From contig NZ_JALDST010000001.1 in the NCBI RefSeq assembly GCF_022747945.1, forward strand, positions 3,596,001-3,660,000: a stretch of 64,000 nt of DNA, written 5' to 3'. This document shows, piece after piece, positions 52,555-60,988 of this stretch (position 1 is its first letter; every line of letters begins with the position of its first letter). The position numbers were made by a program, and so were the translations under genes. A model generated the notes under the pieces. That model saw only the letters and a program-made list of their open reading frames with translations. It was not told the origin of the DNA and made no database searches. This DNA is from Micromonospora sp. R77 (GTDB taxonomy: Bacteria; Actinomycetota; Actinomycetes; Mycobacteriales; Micromonosporaceae).

Positions 52555-53520
52555 GTGACGCTTCCCGCCGGCTGGACCGCCCGCCGCCCCACGCTGGACG
52601 ACGTACCGGCGATCCTGAAGGTCGTGCACGCCGCCGACACCTTCGCCGTCGGCTACCCCGACTTCGACGCCGAGGACGTGACGGCCGTGCTGACCGCGCC
52701 GTTCTGCGACCCGGCGCGCGACTCGTGGCTGGTCACCGACCCGGACGGGGCAGTGGTGGGCTGGGCGATCGTGGACAACCCGACCGGGGTGGGCCGCGAG
52801 TGGGTGGAGGTCTACGTCGATCCGGAACGCGGCGAGGCACTGCGGGCCCCGCTGCTCGCCCGGCAGCTCGACCGGATCGCCGAACGGGCGGCCGAACGCG
52901 GTCTGCCCGGGCTCACCGTGCGTACCGGTGTGTACGCGCCGGAGACCCGCTGGGCGGCGGAACTGACCGAGGCCGGCTTCACCCGGCTCAAGCGCTACGT
53001 ACGGATGACCCGAACGCTCGCCGACCTGTCCGCCGAGCCGCCGCTCCCGGCCGGGGTGACGGTCCGGCCGCTGCGCGCCGACGACGAGACCGACCTGCGG
53101 GAGTTCCACCGGATCTACGACGCGGCGTTCCGGGACACCCTGGACTACGAGCCGCTCGGTTTCGACGCGTGGCGGCAGCGGCTCGGCCGGTCCGCCCCCA
53201 CCTGGGACGAGTGGTTCGTCGCCACGGTCGACGGGGTGCCGGCGGGGGTGCTCCAGTCCTCCGACCAGGCGCTCGACCAGAACACCGGTTGGGTGAGGAC
53301 CCTGTCGGTGCTGCCGGAGCACCGGCGGCGCGGAGTCGGGGCGGCCCTGCTCCGGCGGGCCTTCGCCGTCTATGCCGGGAAGGGCCGGACCGCCGCCGGG
53401 CTGGGTGTCGACCTCGCCAACCCGACCGCCCCGGTCACCCTCTACCGCTCGGTCGGGCTGCGCGAGGTGCGCTGGACCGACATGTACGAGCGGACCGTCC
53501 CCGCGGTCGGTGTGCGCTAG
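52555..53520 (+). CDS. Tandem GNAT-family N-acetyltransferase
   Basis: 321 residues with two GNAT folds. The N-terminal one (about 1-155) is degenerate: WVEVYVDPERGEALRAPLL in place of the acetyl-CoA loop. The C-terminal one (about 160-310) has the canonical WVRTLSVLPEHRRRGVGAALLRRAF with the RRRGVG P-loop and GLGVDLANPTAPVTLYRSVGLREV. The double fold resembles mycothiol synthase, but the usual MshD motifs are not obvious, so I do not call it mshD. The start at GTG 52555 has CAGGAT 7 bases upstream and no ribosome site. Confidence 0.85.
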   Translation: MTLPAGWTARRPTLDDVPAILKVVHAADTFAVGYPDFDAEDVTAVLTAPFCDPARDSWLVTDPDGAVVGWAIVDNPTGVGREWVEVYVDPERGEALRAPLLARQLDRIAERAAERGLPGLTVRTGVYAPETRWAAELTEAGFTRLKRYVRMTRTLADLSAEPPLPAGVTVRPLRADDETDLREFHRIYDAAFRDTLDYEPLGFDAWRQRLGRSAPTWDEWFVATVDGVPAGVLQSSDQALDQNTGWVRTLSVLPEHRRRGVGAALLRRAFAVYAGKGRTAAGLGVDLANPTAPVTLYRSVGLREVRWTDMYERTVPAVGVR

Positions 53521-53589
53521 GCGACCCGTTCCGGGGTCGGCCGCCGGTCGTACCCGGGGCGGGAGCAGACTGGTCGGGTGGGATACGCG

Positions 53590-54045
53590 CTACGCCGACG
53601 CGGTGCCGGTGGGGCGGGACCGCAGCTCGGTGACGTAGTCGTCCGGCGCGCCCGCCTTCTCCGCCGCGTTCGCGATCTCCGACAGGTACCAGGACGTCGG
53701 CAGGCCACCCTCGTACCCGTCGAAGACGTAGACCCAGGCGGTCACGTCGCCGTCCAGCGTCGAGACGCGTACCGTGATCTTGCGATAGGTCCCGGCGGTG
53801 ACGCCCTCGATCTCGTCGAGCTGCGCGGCGTCGTACGGGTGGATGTCGTAGAGCGCCACGAAGACCCGGTCGCCCGGAGACTCGACCACGGTGCTGACCG
53901 AGCCCTCCCAGCCGATGACGTCCTCGCCCGCGAAGGTGAGCCGCCAGCCCTCCAGCCAGCCGGTGCCCACCATCGGCGAGTGCGGGCAGTAGGCGCGCAT
54001 CCGGGCGGGGTCGAGGTTTGAGCCGTAGGCGGCGTAATGACGCAC
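53590..54045 (-). CDS. Gamma-glutamylcyclotransferase-fold protein
   Basis: 151 residues from GTG 54045. The family substrate loop YAAYGSNLDPARM is at the N terminus, followed by VGTGWLEGWRLTF, SPGDRVFVALYDI and the catalytic Glu region DEIEGVTAGTYRKI, with a VYVFDGYEGGLPTSWYLSEI C terminus. Such proteins cyclise gamma-glutamyl amines or peptides; the substrate is unknown. A -10 box at 54053-54058 suggests a leaderless message. Confidence 0.88.
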   Translation of the reverse strand: MRHYAAYGSNLDPARMRAYCPHSPMVGTGWLEGWRLTFAGEDVIGWEGSVSTVVESPGDRVFVALYDIHPYDAAQLDEIEGVTAGTYRKITVRVSTLDGDVTAWVYVFDGYEGGLPTSWYLSEIANAAEKAGAPDDYVTELRSRPTGTASA

Positions 54046-54052
54046 GGCGATG

Positions 54053-54058
54053 ACGATA
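54053..54058 (-). promoter_or_regulatory. -10 box of the gamma-glutamylcyclotransferase-like gene
   Basis: On the minus strand TATCGT ends 7 bases before GTG 54045. Confidence 0.45.
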
Positions 54059-54151
54059 GCCCGACGGACGGGTGGGGGAGAATACGACGGTGCGTGTCGA
54101 ACACGTTCGGGAGAAGAAAGTCACTGTGAGCACTGACGAGGGGCGAGCGTT

Positions 54152-55555
54152 GTGAGCCAGATCGTGATCATCGGCGGCGGACCGGCCGGGTACGAGGCCG
54201 CGCTGGTCGCCGCCCAGCTCGACGCCGATGTCACCGTCGTGGAGGCCGAGGGTGCCGGCGGCGCCTGCGTGCTCTCCGACTGCGTCCCGTCGAAGACCTT
54301 CATCGCCAGCTCCCAGGTGGTGACCGGCTACCGGGACACCGAGGAGTTCGGGGTGCACTCCGACGGTCTGGAGGCGGTCACCGTCGACGCCCGCACCGTG
54401 CACGAACGGGTGAAGCGGCTCGCGCTGGCCCAGTCCGCCGACATCCACGACAAGCTGGTCAAGGCCGGCGTGGAGTTCGTCGCCGGCAGCGCCCGGTTGG
54501 GCGAGGACGCCCTCGGTCACACCCACAGCGTGCTCGTCACCCCGACCGGCGGCGGCGAGGAGTACTCGATCGCCGCGTCGACCGTCCTGGTCGCCACCGG
54601 CGCGACGCCCCGCCAGCTCCCCACCGCCCTACCGGACGGCGAGCGCATCCTCACCTGGCGCCAGGTGTACGACCTGCCGGAGCTCCCCGAGCACCTGATC
54701 GTGGTCGGTTCCGGTGTGACCGGTGCCGAGTTCGCCAGCGCGTACCTGGCGATGGGCGTCCAGGTCACCCTGGTGTCCAGCCGGGACCGGGTGATGCCGC
54801 ACGAGGACGCCGACGCGGCGATGGCCATCGAGCGGGTCTTCCGCAACCGGGGGATGAGCATCCTCAACAACTCCCGCGCCGACGCGGTCCGCCGGATCGG
54901 CGACGGGGTCGAGGTGGTGCTCGCCGACGGCCGGGTGGTGGTCGGCTCGCACGCGCTGATCGCCGTCGGCTCGATCCCCAACACCGCCGACCTGGGCCTG
55001 TCCGAATACGGCGTCGAGCTGGCCCGGGGCGGCTACGTCACCGTCGACCGGGTGTCCCGGACCAACGTGCCGGGGATCTACGCCGCCGGCGACTGCACCG
55101 GGGTGCTGCCGCTGGCCAGCGTCGCCGCCATGCAGGGCCGGATCGCGATGTGGCACGCGCTCGGCGAGGCGGTCCGGCCGCTGCGGCTGCGTACCGTCGC
55201 GGCGAACGTCTTCACCGACCCGGAGCTGGCCACCGTCGGCGTCTCCCAGGACGAGGTGGACGCCGGCAAGGTCCCGGCCCGCCAGGTGATGCTGCCGCTG
55301 TCGGGCAACGCCCGGGCGAAGATGGACGACCTGGCCGACGGCTTCGTCAAGCTCTTCTGTCGCCCGGCCAGCGGTCAGGTCGTCGGCGGCGTGGTGGTGG
55401 CCCCCAAGGCCAGCGAGCTGATCCTGCCGATCACCATGGCGGTGGAGAACAACCTCACCGTCAACGAGCTCGCCCAGACCATCACCATCTATCCGTCGCT
55501 CTCCGGCTCGATCACCGAGGCCGCCCGCCAGCTGATGCTGCACGAGTTGGAGTGA
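54152..55555 (+). CDS. lpdA: NAD(P)H-quinone dehydrogenase, LpdA-like flavoprotein disulfide reductase
   Basis: 467 residues. FAD site IVIIGGGPAGYEAAL, redox loop GGACVLSDCVPSKTFIA with both Cys of a CxxxxC pair, NAD(P) site IVVGSGVTGAEFAS, and the FAD-contacting YAAGDCTGVLPLASVA. The C-terminal HPxxSE that lipoamide dehydrogenase uses as its acid-base pair reads YPSLSGS. It follows that this is the LpdA type (M. tuberculosis Rv3303c), which reduces quinones and is not part of pyruvate dehydrogenase. GTG 54152 has GAGGGGCG a few bases upstream. Confidence 0.9.
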   Translation: MSQIVIIGGGPAGYEAALVAAQLDADVTVVEAEGAGGACVLSDCVPSKTFIASSQVVTGYRDTEEFGVHSDGLEAVTVDARTVHERVKRLALAQSADIHDKLVKAGVEFVAGSARLGEDALGHTHSVLVTPTGGGEEYSIAASTVLVATGATPRQLPTALPDGERILTWRQVYDLPELPEHLIVVGSGVTGAEFASAYLAMGVQVTLVSSRDRVMPHEDADAAMAIERVFRNRGMSILNNSRADAVRRIGDGVEVVLADGRVVVGSHALIAVGSIPNTADLGLSEYGVELARGGYVTVDRVSRTNVPGIYAAGDCTGVLPLASVAAMQGRIAMWHALGEAVRPLRLRTVAANVFTDPELATVGVSQDEVDAGKVPARQVMLPLSGNARAKMDDLADGFVKLFCRPASGQVVGGVVVAPKASELILPITMAVENNLTVNELAQTITIYPSLSGSITEAARQLMLHELE

Positions 55556-55607
55556 CGGCCACCCGCCGCCGCCGGCCCCGGCCCGGGCCGGTCGCGGCGG
55601 GCCACCC

Positions 55608-56444
55608 TCAGCGGAACGCGTCGGCCCGGTCGGCGACCCATTCCGGGTACGACCGGGCGGGGTGCCCGGTGACCTGCTCGACCGTGTCGGTGACCTGCTC
55701 GGGTCGGTCGACGAAGGCGGCCCAGCCGGCCAGGGCCACCTCGGCGAACGCGGGATCACCGAAGGCGGCGGCCAGCATCTGCCGGGCCTCGTCGAGCGGC
55801 ATCTCCGACCAGCGCAGCTCCCGGCCGAGCACGCGGCCGATGGCGTGCACCTGCTCCTGTTGGGTCAGCGTGGTCGGCCCGCTCAGCACGTACCGGGCAC
55901 CGGCGTGGCCGTCGGAGGTCAGCGCTGCCACGGCCACCTCGGCCAGGTCCCGCTCGTGCACCAGCGACCGGGCCGCCCGCCCGTACGGCCAGCGCACCAC
56001 GTCACCGGCGCGGATCTGGTCGGCCCACATCAGGGTGTTGGCGGCGAAACCGACCGGCCGGAGGAAGGTCCACTCCGCGCCGGACGCCTCGACGGCCCGC
56101 TCGACGAGCGCCCAGAACGACTCCGGCTGGTCGGCGGCGCCCGGCGCAGAGAGGTAGACGATCCGGGGCACCCGGTCGGCGATCACCCGGGCCACCTCCG
56201 GTGCCGTCGTCCGGGCCACGGCGGGATCGGTGAACGGCCAGATCAGGAAGACCGCGTCCACGCCGACCAGGTGCGGCGCGAGCGACGCCGGATCCGCCAG
56301 GTCGGCGGCCACCACCTCGACCCCCGGCGGCAGCCCTGCCGTCGCCGGGTTCCGGCTGACCGCGCGTACCTTCTCGCCACCTGCCACCAACAGCGACACG
56401 ACCTGCCGGCCCACCGTGCCGGTCGCCCCCGTCACCAGGATCAT
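55608..56444 (-). CDS. NmrA-like NAD(P)-binding protein (atypical SDR)
   Basis: 278 residues from ATG 56444, with GAGGAGG upstream. Dinucleotide motif MILVTGATGTVGRQVV, then VRAVSRNP, GVEVVAADLADP, VFLIWPF, YLSAPGA and WTFLRPVGFAANTL, as in NmrA/azoreductase-like or quinone-reductase-like atypical SDRs. No catalytic YxxxK is evident. It may be a redox sensor or a reductase of unknown substrate. Confidence 0.87.
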   Translation of the reverse strand: MILVTGATGTVGRQVVSLLVAGGEKVRAVSRNPATAGLPPGVEVVAADLADPASLAPHLVGVDAVFLIWPFTDPAVARTTAPEVARVIADRVPRIVYLSAPGAADQPESFWALVERAVEASGAEWTFLRPVGFAANTLMWADQIRAGDVVRWPYGRAARSLVHERDLAEVAVAALTSDGHAGARYVLSGPTTLTQQEQVHAIGRVLGRELRWSEMPLDEARQMLAAAFGDPAFAEVALAGWAAFVDRPEQVTDTVEQVTGHPARSYPEWVADRADAFR

Positions 56445-56484
56445 CTCCGCCTCCTCGCCTGCGGGCCGCTGCCGGCCCGGTCGC

Positions 56485-57117
56485 TCAGACCCTAGGAGCT
56501 GAACCTTCCTTGAGGTCAAGGGCGGCACCGTGCCCCGCCCGGTCTCCCGGTCGGGCGAGCGTCGCCGCGACCACGGCGAGCAGGGCCACCTCGGTGAGGA
56601 GCAGCAGGCGTTCGACCAGCCCGATCAGCATCCGGTCACCGGGGTACGCGGACCAGGCCATCGCTCCCGCCAGCAGCAGACCGACCACGGCGAGGCCGCG
56701 GACCGGTCGGCCGCGGGCCGGCAGTCGCGGGGCGAGCAGCCAACCGGCCGACGGGAGGGCGAGGAAGGCGACCACGGAGGCGTACCGGTGCACGTAGGCG
56801 GCGGTGTCCATGGGCAGACCCGGCTCGTTGGTGGGTACCACCGCGGCAGTCACCAACCCGGCGGCCCAGACCGCGAGCAACAGACCCGCCGGCCCGCCGT
56901 ATCGGCGTACCGCGGGGATGAGCAGGGCGGTGGCCGCGGCGACCAACACCATCGCCACGTCGACCACCCCGCCCCGGTCGGAGACGGCGAAGTCGCTGAC
57001 GGTCAGCGACCAGGGATTCAGGTCCTCGTTCACCTCGAGGTGGCCGAGCACGACGAGGGTGGCCGCCAGGGCGATCCCACCGAGGGCCAGCAGGCCACGC
57101 ATCCGCGTTCCAGGCAT
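56485..57117 (-). CDS. DUF998-family membrane protein
   Basis: 210 residues from ATG 57117; GTG 57162 would add 15. Six hydrophobic helices are spaced as in DUF998: RGLLALGGIALAATLVVL, VDVAMVLVAAATALLI, GLLLAVWAAGLVTAAVV, YVHRYASVVAFLALPSAGWLL, GLAVVGLLLAGAMAW, and GLVERLLLLTEVALLAVVAATL. The conserved TNEPG and HRYASV stretches are present. Function unknown. Confidence 0.82.
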   Translation of the reverse strand: MPGTRMRGLLALGGIALAATLVVLGHLEVNEDLNPWSLTVSDFAVSDRGGVVDVAMVLVAAATALLIPAVRRYGGPAGLLLAVWAAGLVTAAVVPTNEPGLPMDTAAYVHRYASVVAFLALPSAGWLLAPRLPARGRPVRGLAVVGLLLAGAMAWSAYPGDRMLIGLVERLLLLTEVALLAVVAATLARPGDRAGHGAALDLKEGSAPRV

Positions 57118-57222
57118 GCCCCCAGCCTGTCGTCGCCGGCACCCGAAGCGGATCCGGGACACCCACCGACCCCGATCCCCGGGACGACCCCTAGGCAGCC
57201 GCTGCCGCGCCGACGACCTGGT

Positions 57223-57555
57223 TCAAGCGACGTTCAGGTGAATGTTGCCGATCCGAGCCACCACGTCGAGATGCCCACCCAGGCCGGTCACGTAGGCGCG
57301 CAGGGTCTCCAGGTTGGTGCTCTCCCCGTTCTCGATCTGACTGATCCTGGCCTGGGAGAGGCCTGCTGCCTCGGCGAGTTGGGTCTGGGTCACGCCAAGT
57401 TGCTTTCGGATCTCAGCGAGTTGGGCACCGCTGACCGCGGCGAGCATCTGCTCGCGCATTTCTCCGCGCCGCGCCACCCGCTCAGCGTCGTCCCACGCGG
57501 GATCCAGCTCCCGTGCTTTCGCCTTGACGTCCCGCCAGTCGGATCCACCGGTCAT
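57223..57555 (-). CDS. higA: HigA-type antitoxin (XRE helix-turn-helix)
   Basis: 110 residues. Helix-turn-helix GVTQTQLAEAAGLSQARISQIENGE in the C-terminal half, preceded by an acidic N terminus (DPAWDDAERVARR) that may bind the toxin. It overlaps the toxin stop by four bases and comes second, the usual HigBA order. It should repress the operon at the palindrome at 57928-57946. Confidence 0.9.
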   Translation of the reverse strand: MTGGSDWRDVKAKARELDPAWDDAERVARRGEMREQMLAAVSGAQLAEIRKQLGVTQTQLAEAAGLSQARISQIENGESTNLETLRAYVTGLGGHLDVVARIGNIHLNVA

Positions 57556-57920
57556 CGTTGGGCTTCCTTCAGGCTGATCAGGTGTTCCTGGAACCGTTCA
57601 TCCGCCAAGGGTATGGCCGTCCGGTACCAACTTTGCCATTGGCCGGACTTGTCGCCGGCAACCAGGAAAACCGCTTTCCGTAACGGATCGAACGCGAAGA
57701 TCATGCGCACCTCCGTCGAGCCGGTCGACCCGGGCCGCAGCTCCTTCATGTGGTGGAAGGCGCTGCCCTTCAAGCGGTCGACCAGTGGTCGGCCGAGCCC
57801 GGGACCGTGCTCCGACAGCAGGTCGATCGCCTCGGCGACCCGGTCTGCGGTGACCGAATCGACCGAGCACAGATCGAGAAACCATGCTTCGACCTCAGGG
57901 TGAAGTCTGACTTCCCACAC
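57552..57920 (-). CDS. higB: HigB/RelE-superfamily toxin
   Basis: 122 residues from GTG 57920. Gp49-type RelE fold: VRLHPEVEAWFLDL, RVAEAIDLLSEHGPGLGRPLVDRLKGS, HHMKELRPGSTGSTEVRMIFAFDP, KAVFLVAGDKSGQWQSWYRTAIPLADERFQEHL. The Arg and Lys of ELRP and DKSG occupy catalytic-type positions for ribosome-dependent mRNA cleavage. It is encoded before its antitoxin with translational coupling. Confidence 0.9.
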   Translation of the reverse strand: MWEVRLHPEVEAWFLDLCSVDSVTADRVAEAIDLLSEHGPGLGRPLVDRLKGSAFHHMKELRPGSTGSTEVRMIFAFDPLRKAVFLVAGDKSGQWQSWYRTAIPLADERFQEHLISLKEAQR

Positions 57921-57926
57921 CTGGTC

Positions 57927-57946
57927 AATATAAGAGCAGCTTATAT
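57927..57946 (-). promoter_or_regulatory. higBA promoter and operator
   Basis: ATATAAG-N5-CTTATAT (57928-57946) is a perfect inverted repeat. On the minus strand it overlaps TATATT (57927-57932), a -10 box ending 6 bases before GTG 57920. Binding of the antitoxin here would block transcription. Confidence 0.6.
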
Positions 57947-57979
57947 CGGATTAGGTGAAACACGCCGGTGGTCCGGTCT

Positions 57980-58588
57980 TCAGTCGACGGGGATCTCGGT
58001 GCGGGCGTTGCGGGCGGCGAGCGCCGTCATCGCCCAGCCCGCGCCCGCGAACCCGGCCGCCGCGGCCGCCCCGATGACCGCCAGCCGCCATGCCGACTCG
58101 GTCAGTGCCGTCCCGCCCAAATGCCCGACCAGCGTCCCGTACGCCGCCCAACCGGTCGCCGCCGCGCCCTCGTAGAGCAGGAAGAGCCGGTACGGGTAGC
58201 GGCTGCGGCCGGCCGAGAAGCAGGCCGCCATCCGGCCGCCGGGCACGAAGCGGCAGAGCAGGATCACCAGTGGTCCGGGCTCGCGCAGACCCCGGGTGAC
58301 CCGGCCGGCGACCCGGCGGGCCCGGCCCGGCACGGCGTGCCGGGGTGCCCGACGATCGGGGGCACCCCGCCCGAGCAGATAGCAGGCCAGGTCCCCGGCG
58401 AAGACACCGGCCGCGCCGACGGCGATGGTCAGCGGCAGGCTGAGCACGCCGTACACGGTGAGCGCGCCACTGGTGATCATGACGGCCTGGGTGGGGATGA
58501 CCGGTACGAAGGCGTCCGCGACCAGCAACCCGAGCAACGCCAGGTATGCCCAGGTCGGTGACACGATGTCAGTGAGTAGTTGGGCCAC
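57980..58588 (-). CDS. DedA-family membrane protein
   Basis: 202 residues from GTG 58588, with GAGG eight bases upstream; a GTG nine bases earlier is possible. Features of the DedA/SNARE-associated family: DAFVPVIPTQAVMITSG near the first helices, GDLACYLLGRGAPDRR, VILLCRFVPGGRMAACFSAGRSRYPYRLFL, and two final helices. Members are lipid or envelope transporters/scramblases (undecaprenyl-phosphate flippases in some). The exact role here is unknown. Confidence 0.87.
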   Translation of the reverse strand: MAQLLTDIVSPTWAYLALLGLLVADAFVPVIPTQAVMITSGALTVYGVLSLPLTIAVGAAGVFAGDLACYLLGRGAPDRRAPRHAVPGRARRVAGRVTRGLREPGPLVILLCRFVPGGRMAACFSAGRSRYPYRLFLLYEGAAATGWAAYGTLVGHLGGTALTESAWRLAVIGAAAAAGFAGAGWAMTALAARNARTEIPVD

Positions 58589-58945
58589 GACCGCCACCTC
58601 GACGAATTCCCCCGCTTGCCTGCCCCGAGCCTGGCCCCGTGTCCGGCGTCACCTCGGGCTGACCCGCCCCCGGGTGACGGCGCACACGGTGGGGCCCCGG
58701 ATTCACAACGACACCACGACACGGAACGTGACCGAATTTCGGTGTGCCGCGGAGCACGGTTCCGGACGGCGGATCCGCGTCGGGCGGCGTACCGTTGTCG
58801 GCGCGCGGCCCCACGGACGTCGGGTCCCCCGTTCCTGACGACCGGGCCGCCGCGGGTCGCCGGCAGGTCCCGTGCCGGCGGCCCGCCCCCTCTCCCTGGT
58901 CCCCGTCCCCGCCCGCTTGCCCGACCTGCTGCCGGCCGGCCATCC
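58589..58945. other. 357-base intergenic region
   Basis: It lies between the 3' end of the ABC exporter operon and the DedA start, both on the minus strand. A G+C-rich hairpin at about 58844-58884 (GGGCCGCCG/CGGCGGCCC with an inner GCCGGCA/TGCCGGC) is a likely exporter terminator. The DedA promoter should be in the part nearer 58600, but I see no clear box. No convincing gene. Confidence 0.4.
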
Positions 58946-60988
58946 TCAGCTCCCCACCGTCGTCTGCCGGGGGAGCGGGTCGGCCACCTGATCGGTGACG
59001 GGCGCGGTGAACTGCGACCGGTACAGGCGGGTGTAGGCGCCGTCGGCGGCGACCAGTTCCTCGTGGGTGCCCTGCTCGACGATCCGGCCGTGCTCCATCA
59101 TCAGGATCAGGTCGGCGTCGCGGATGGTGGAGAGCCGGTGCGCGATCACGAAACTGGTCCGGTCCGAGCGCAGGGCCGCCATCGCGCGTTGCAGCAGCAC
59201 CTCCGTCCGGGTGTCCACCGAACTGGTCGCCTCGTCGAGGATGAGCAGCGACGGCTCCGCCAGGAACGCGCGGGCGATCGTGATGAGCTGCTTCTCGCCG
59301 GCGCTGACGTTGCTGCCCTCCTCGTCGATCACGGTGTCGTACCCGTCGGGGAGGCTGCGCACGAAGCGGTCCACGTAGGTGGCCCGGGCCGCGGCGAGGA
59401 TCTCCTCCTCGGTCGCGTCCGGCCGCCCGTAGGCGATGTTGTCCCGGATGGTGCCGTGGAAGAGCCAGGTGTCCTGGAGCACCATGCCGATCCGGCCGCG
59501 CAGCTCGTCCCGGGGCATCGCGGTGATGTCCACCCCGTCCAGGGTGATCCGGCCGGAGTCCAGTTCGTAGAAGCGCATGACCAGGTTGACCAGGGTGGTC
59601 TTGCCGGCGCCGGTCGGACCGACGATGGCCACCGTGTGACCGGGCTCGGCCACCAGGGACAGGTCCTCGATCAGCGGGGTGTCCGGGTCGTACCGGAAGT
59701 GGACGTGCTCGAACTCGACCCGGCCGGTGACCCGGGCCGGCGCGGCGGCCGGGTCCGGGCTCTGCTCGTCGGCGTCGAGCACGGCGAAGACCCGCTCGGC
59801 GGAGGCCACCCCGGACTGGAGCAGGTTCGCCATCGAGGCGACCTGGGTGAGCGGCTGGGTGAACTGCCGGGAGTACTGGATGAAGGCCTGCACGTCGCCG
59901 AGGGTCATCGTCCCGGAGGCCACCCGCAGGCCGCCGACCACGGCGATCGCGACGTAGCTGAGGTTCCCGACGAACATCATCGTCGGCATGATGATCCCGG
60001 AGATGAACTGGGCGCTGAAGCTGGCCTGGAACAGCTCCTCGTTCTTCGCCGCGAAGGCGGCCTCCACCTCGCGCTGCCGGCCGAAGACCTTGACCAGCTC
60101 GTGGCCGGTGTAGGCCTCCTCGATCTGGCCGTTCAGCTCGCCGGTGTGCCGCCACTGGGCGATGAACCTGCGCTGCGACCGCTTGGCGATGAGCTGGGTG
60201 ACGACCATCGACAGCGGCACCGCCACCAGCGCGACCAGCGCCAGCAGCGGCGAGATCCAGAACATCATCGACAGCACGCCGACCAGGGTCAGCAGCGAGG
60301 TGAGCAGCTGGCTGAGGGTCTGCGCGAGGGTCTGCGAGATGTTGTCGATGTCGTTGGTGACCCGGCTGAGCAGTTCCCCGCGGGGCTGCCGGTCGAAGTA
60401 GGGCAGCGGCAGCCGGTTCAGCTTCTCCTGCACCTCGGCGCGCAGCCGCAGCACGGTCTCCTGCACCACCCCGTTGAGCAGCCAGCCCTGCGCCCACATG
60501 AGCACGCTGGCGGCCAGATAGAGCGCGAGGGTCAGGGCGAGCACCCGGCCGAGGGCGGCGAAGTCGATGCCGGCCCCGGGCACCACGCCCATCCGGGTGA
60601 GCAGGTCGGCGAAGTTGTCGTTGCCGGCCGCCCGGGCCGCCGCCGCGGCCTGCTCGGTGCTGGTCCCGGCGGGCAGTTGCCGGCCGATCACCCCGCTGAA
60701 GATCAGGTCGGTGGCGTGCCCGAGGAGCTTCGGCCCGGCCACGCTGAGCCCGACGCTGACCACGGCCAGCGCGATCACGGCGGCGAGCCGGAACCGGTGC
60801 GGTCGCAGCCGGCCGAGCAGCCGCCGGGCCGACGGCCCGAAGTTCATCGACTTCTCCGCGGGCATCGCGGCGCCCATCCACGGCGGGCCGCCGATGCGCC
60901 GACCGGCGGCCGGCAGCCGCGTCGGCACCGCCGCCTCCGCCGCCTGCTTCTGACCGGGTACGCCGTCCCGGCCGTTCCTCGCGCTCAT
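58946..60988 (-). CDS. ABC exporter subunit with canonical ATPase site
   Basis: 680 residues from ATG 60988. A charged N-terminal extension of about 70 residues, six helices ([18 protein letters not shown] onward), then the ATPase: Walker [14 protein letters not shown], signature [16 protein letters not shown], Walker [12 protein letters not shown] with the catalytic Glu, and AHRLST H-loop. With the overlapping partner gene it forms a heterodimeric type IV exporter, likely for drugs or lipids, under the MarR regulator at the head of the operon. Confidence 0.92.
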   Translation of the reverse strand: MSARNGRDGVPGQKQAAEAAVPTRLPAAGRRIGGPPWMGAAMPAEKSMNFGPSARRLLGRLRPHRFRLAAVIALAVVSVGLSVAGPKLLGHATDLIFSGVIGRQLPAGTSTEQAAAAARAAGNDNFADLLTRMGVVPGAGIDFAALGRVLALTLALYLAASVLMWAQGWLLNGVVQETVLRLRAEVQEKLNRLPLPYFDRQPRGELLSRVTNDIDNISQTLAQTLSQLLTSLLTLVGVLSMMFWISPLLALVALVAVPLSMVVTQLIAKRSQRRFIAQWRHTGELNGQIEEAYTGHELVKVFGRQREVEAAFAAKNEELFQASFSAQFISGIIMPTMMFVGNLSYVAIAVVGGLRVASGTMTLGDVQAFIQYSRQFTQPLTQVASMANLLQSGVASAERVFAVLDADEQSPDPAAAPARVTGRVEFEHVHFRYDPDTPLIEDLSLVAEPGHTVAIVGPTGAGKTTLVNLVMRFYELDSGRITLDGVDITAMPRDELRGRIGMVLQDTWLFHGTIRDNIAYGRPDATEEEILAAARATYVDRFVRSLPDGYDTVIDEEGSNVSAGEKQLITIARAFLAEPSLLILDEATSSVDTRTEVLLQRAMAALRSDRTSFVIAHRLSTIRDADLILMMEHGRIVEQGTHEELVAADGAYTRLYRSQFTAPVTDQVADPLPRQTTVGS

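Noticed and set aside
52555..53520. Mycothiol synthase (mshD)
   Set aside because: It has two GNAT folds and similar length, but I could not see the specific MshD motifs.
54152..55555. Lipoamide dehydrogenase of the pyruvate dehydrogenase complex
   Set aside because: The C-terminal HPxxSE motif is replaced by YPSLSGS and no complex genes are near; LpdA/quinone reductase fits better.
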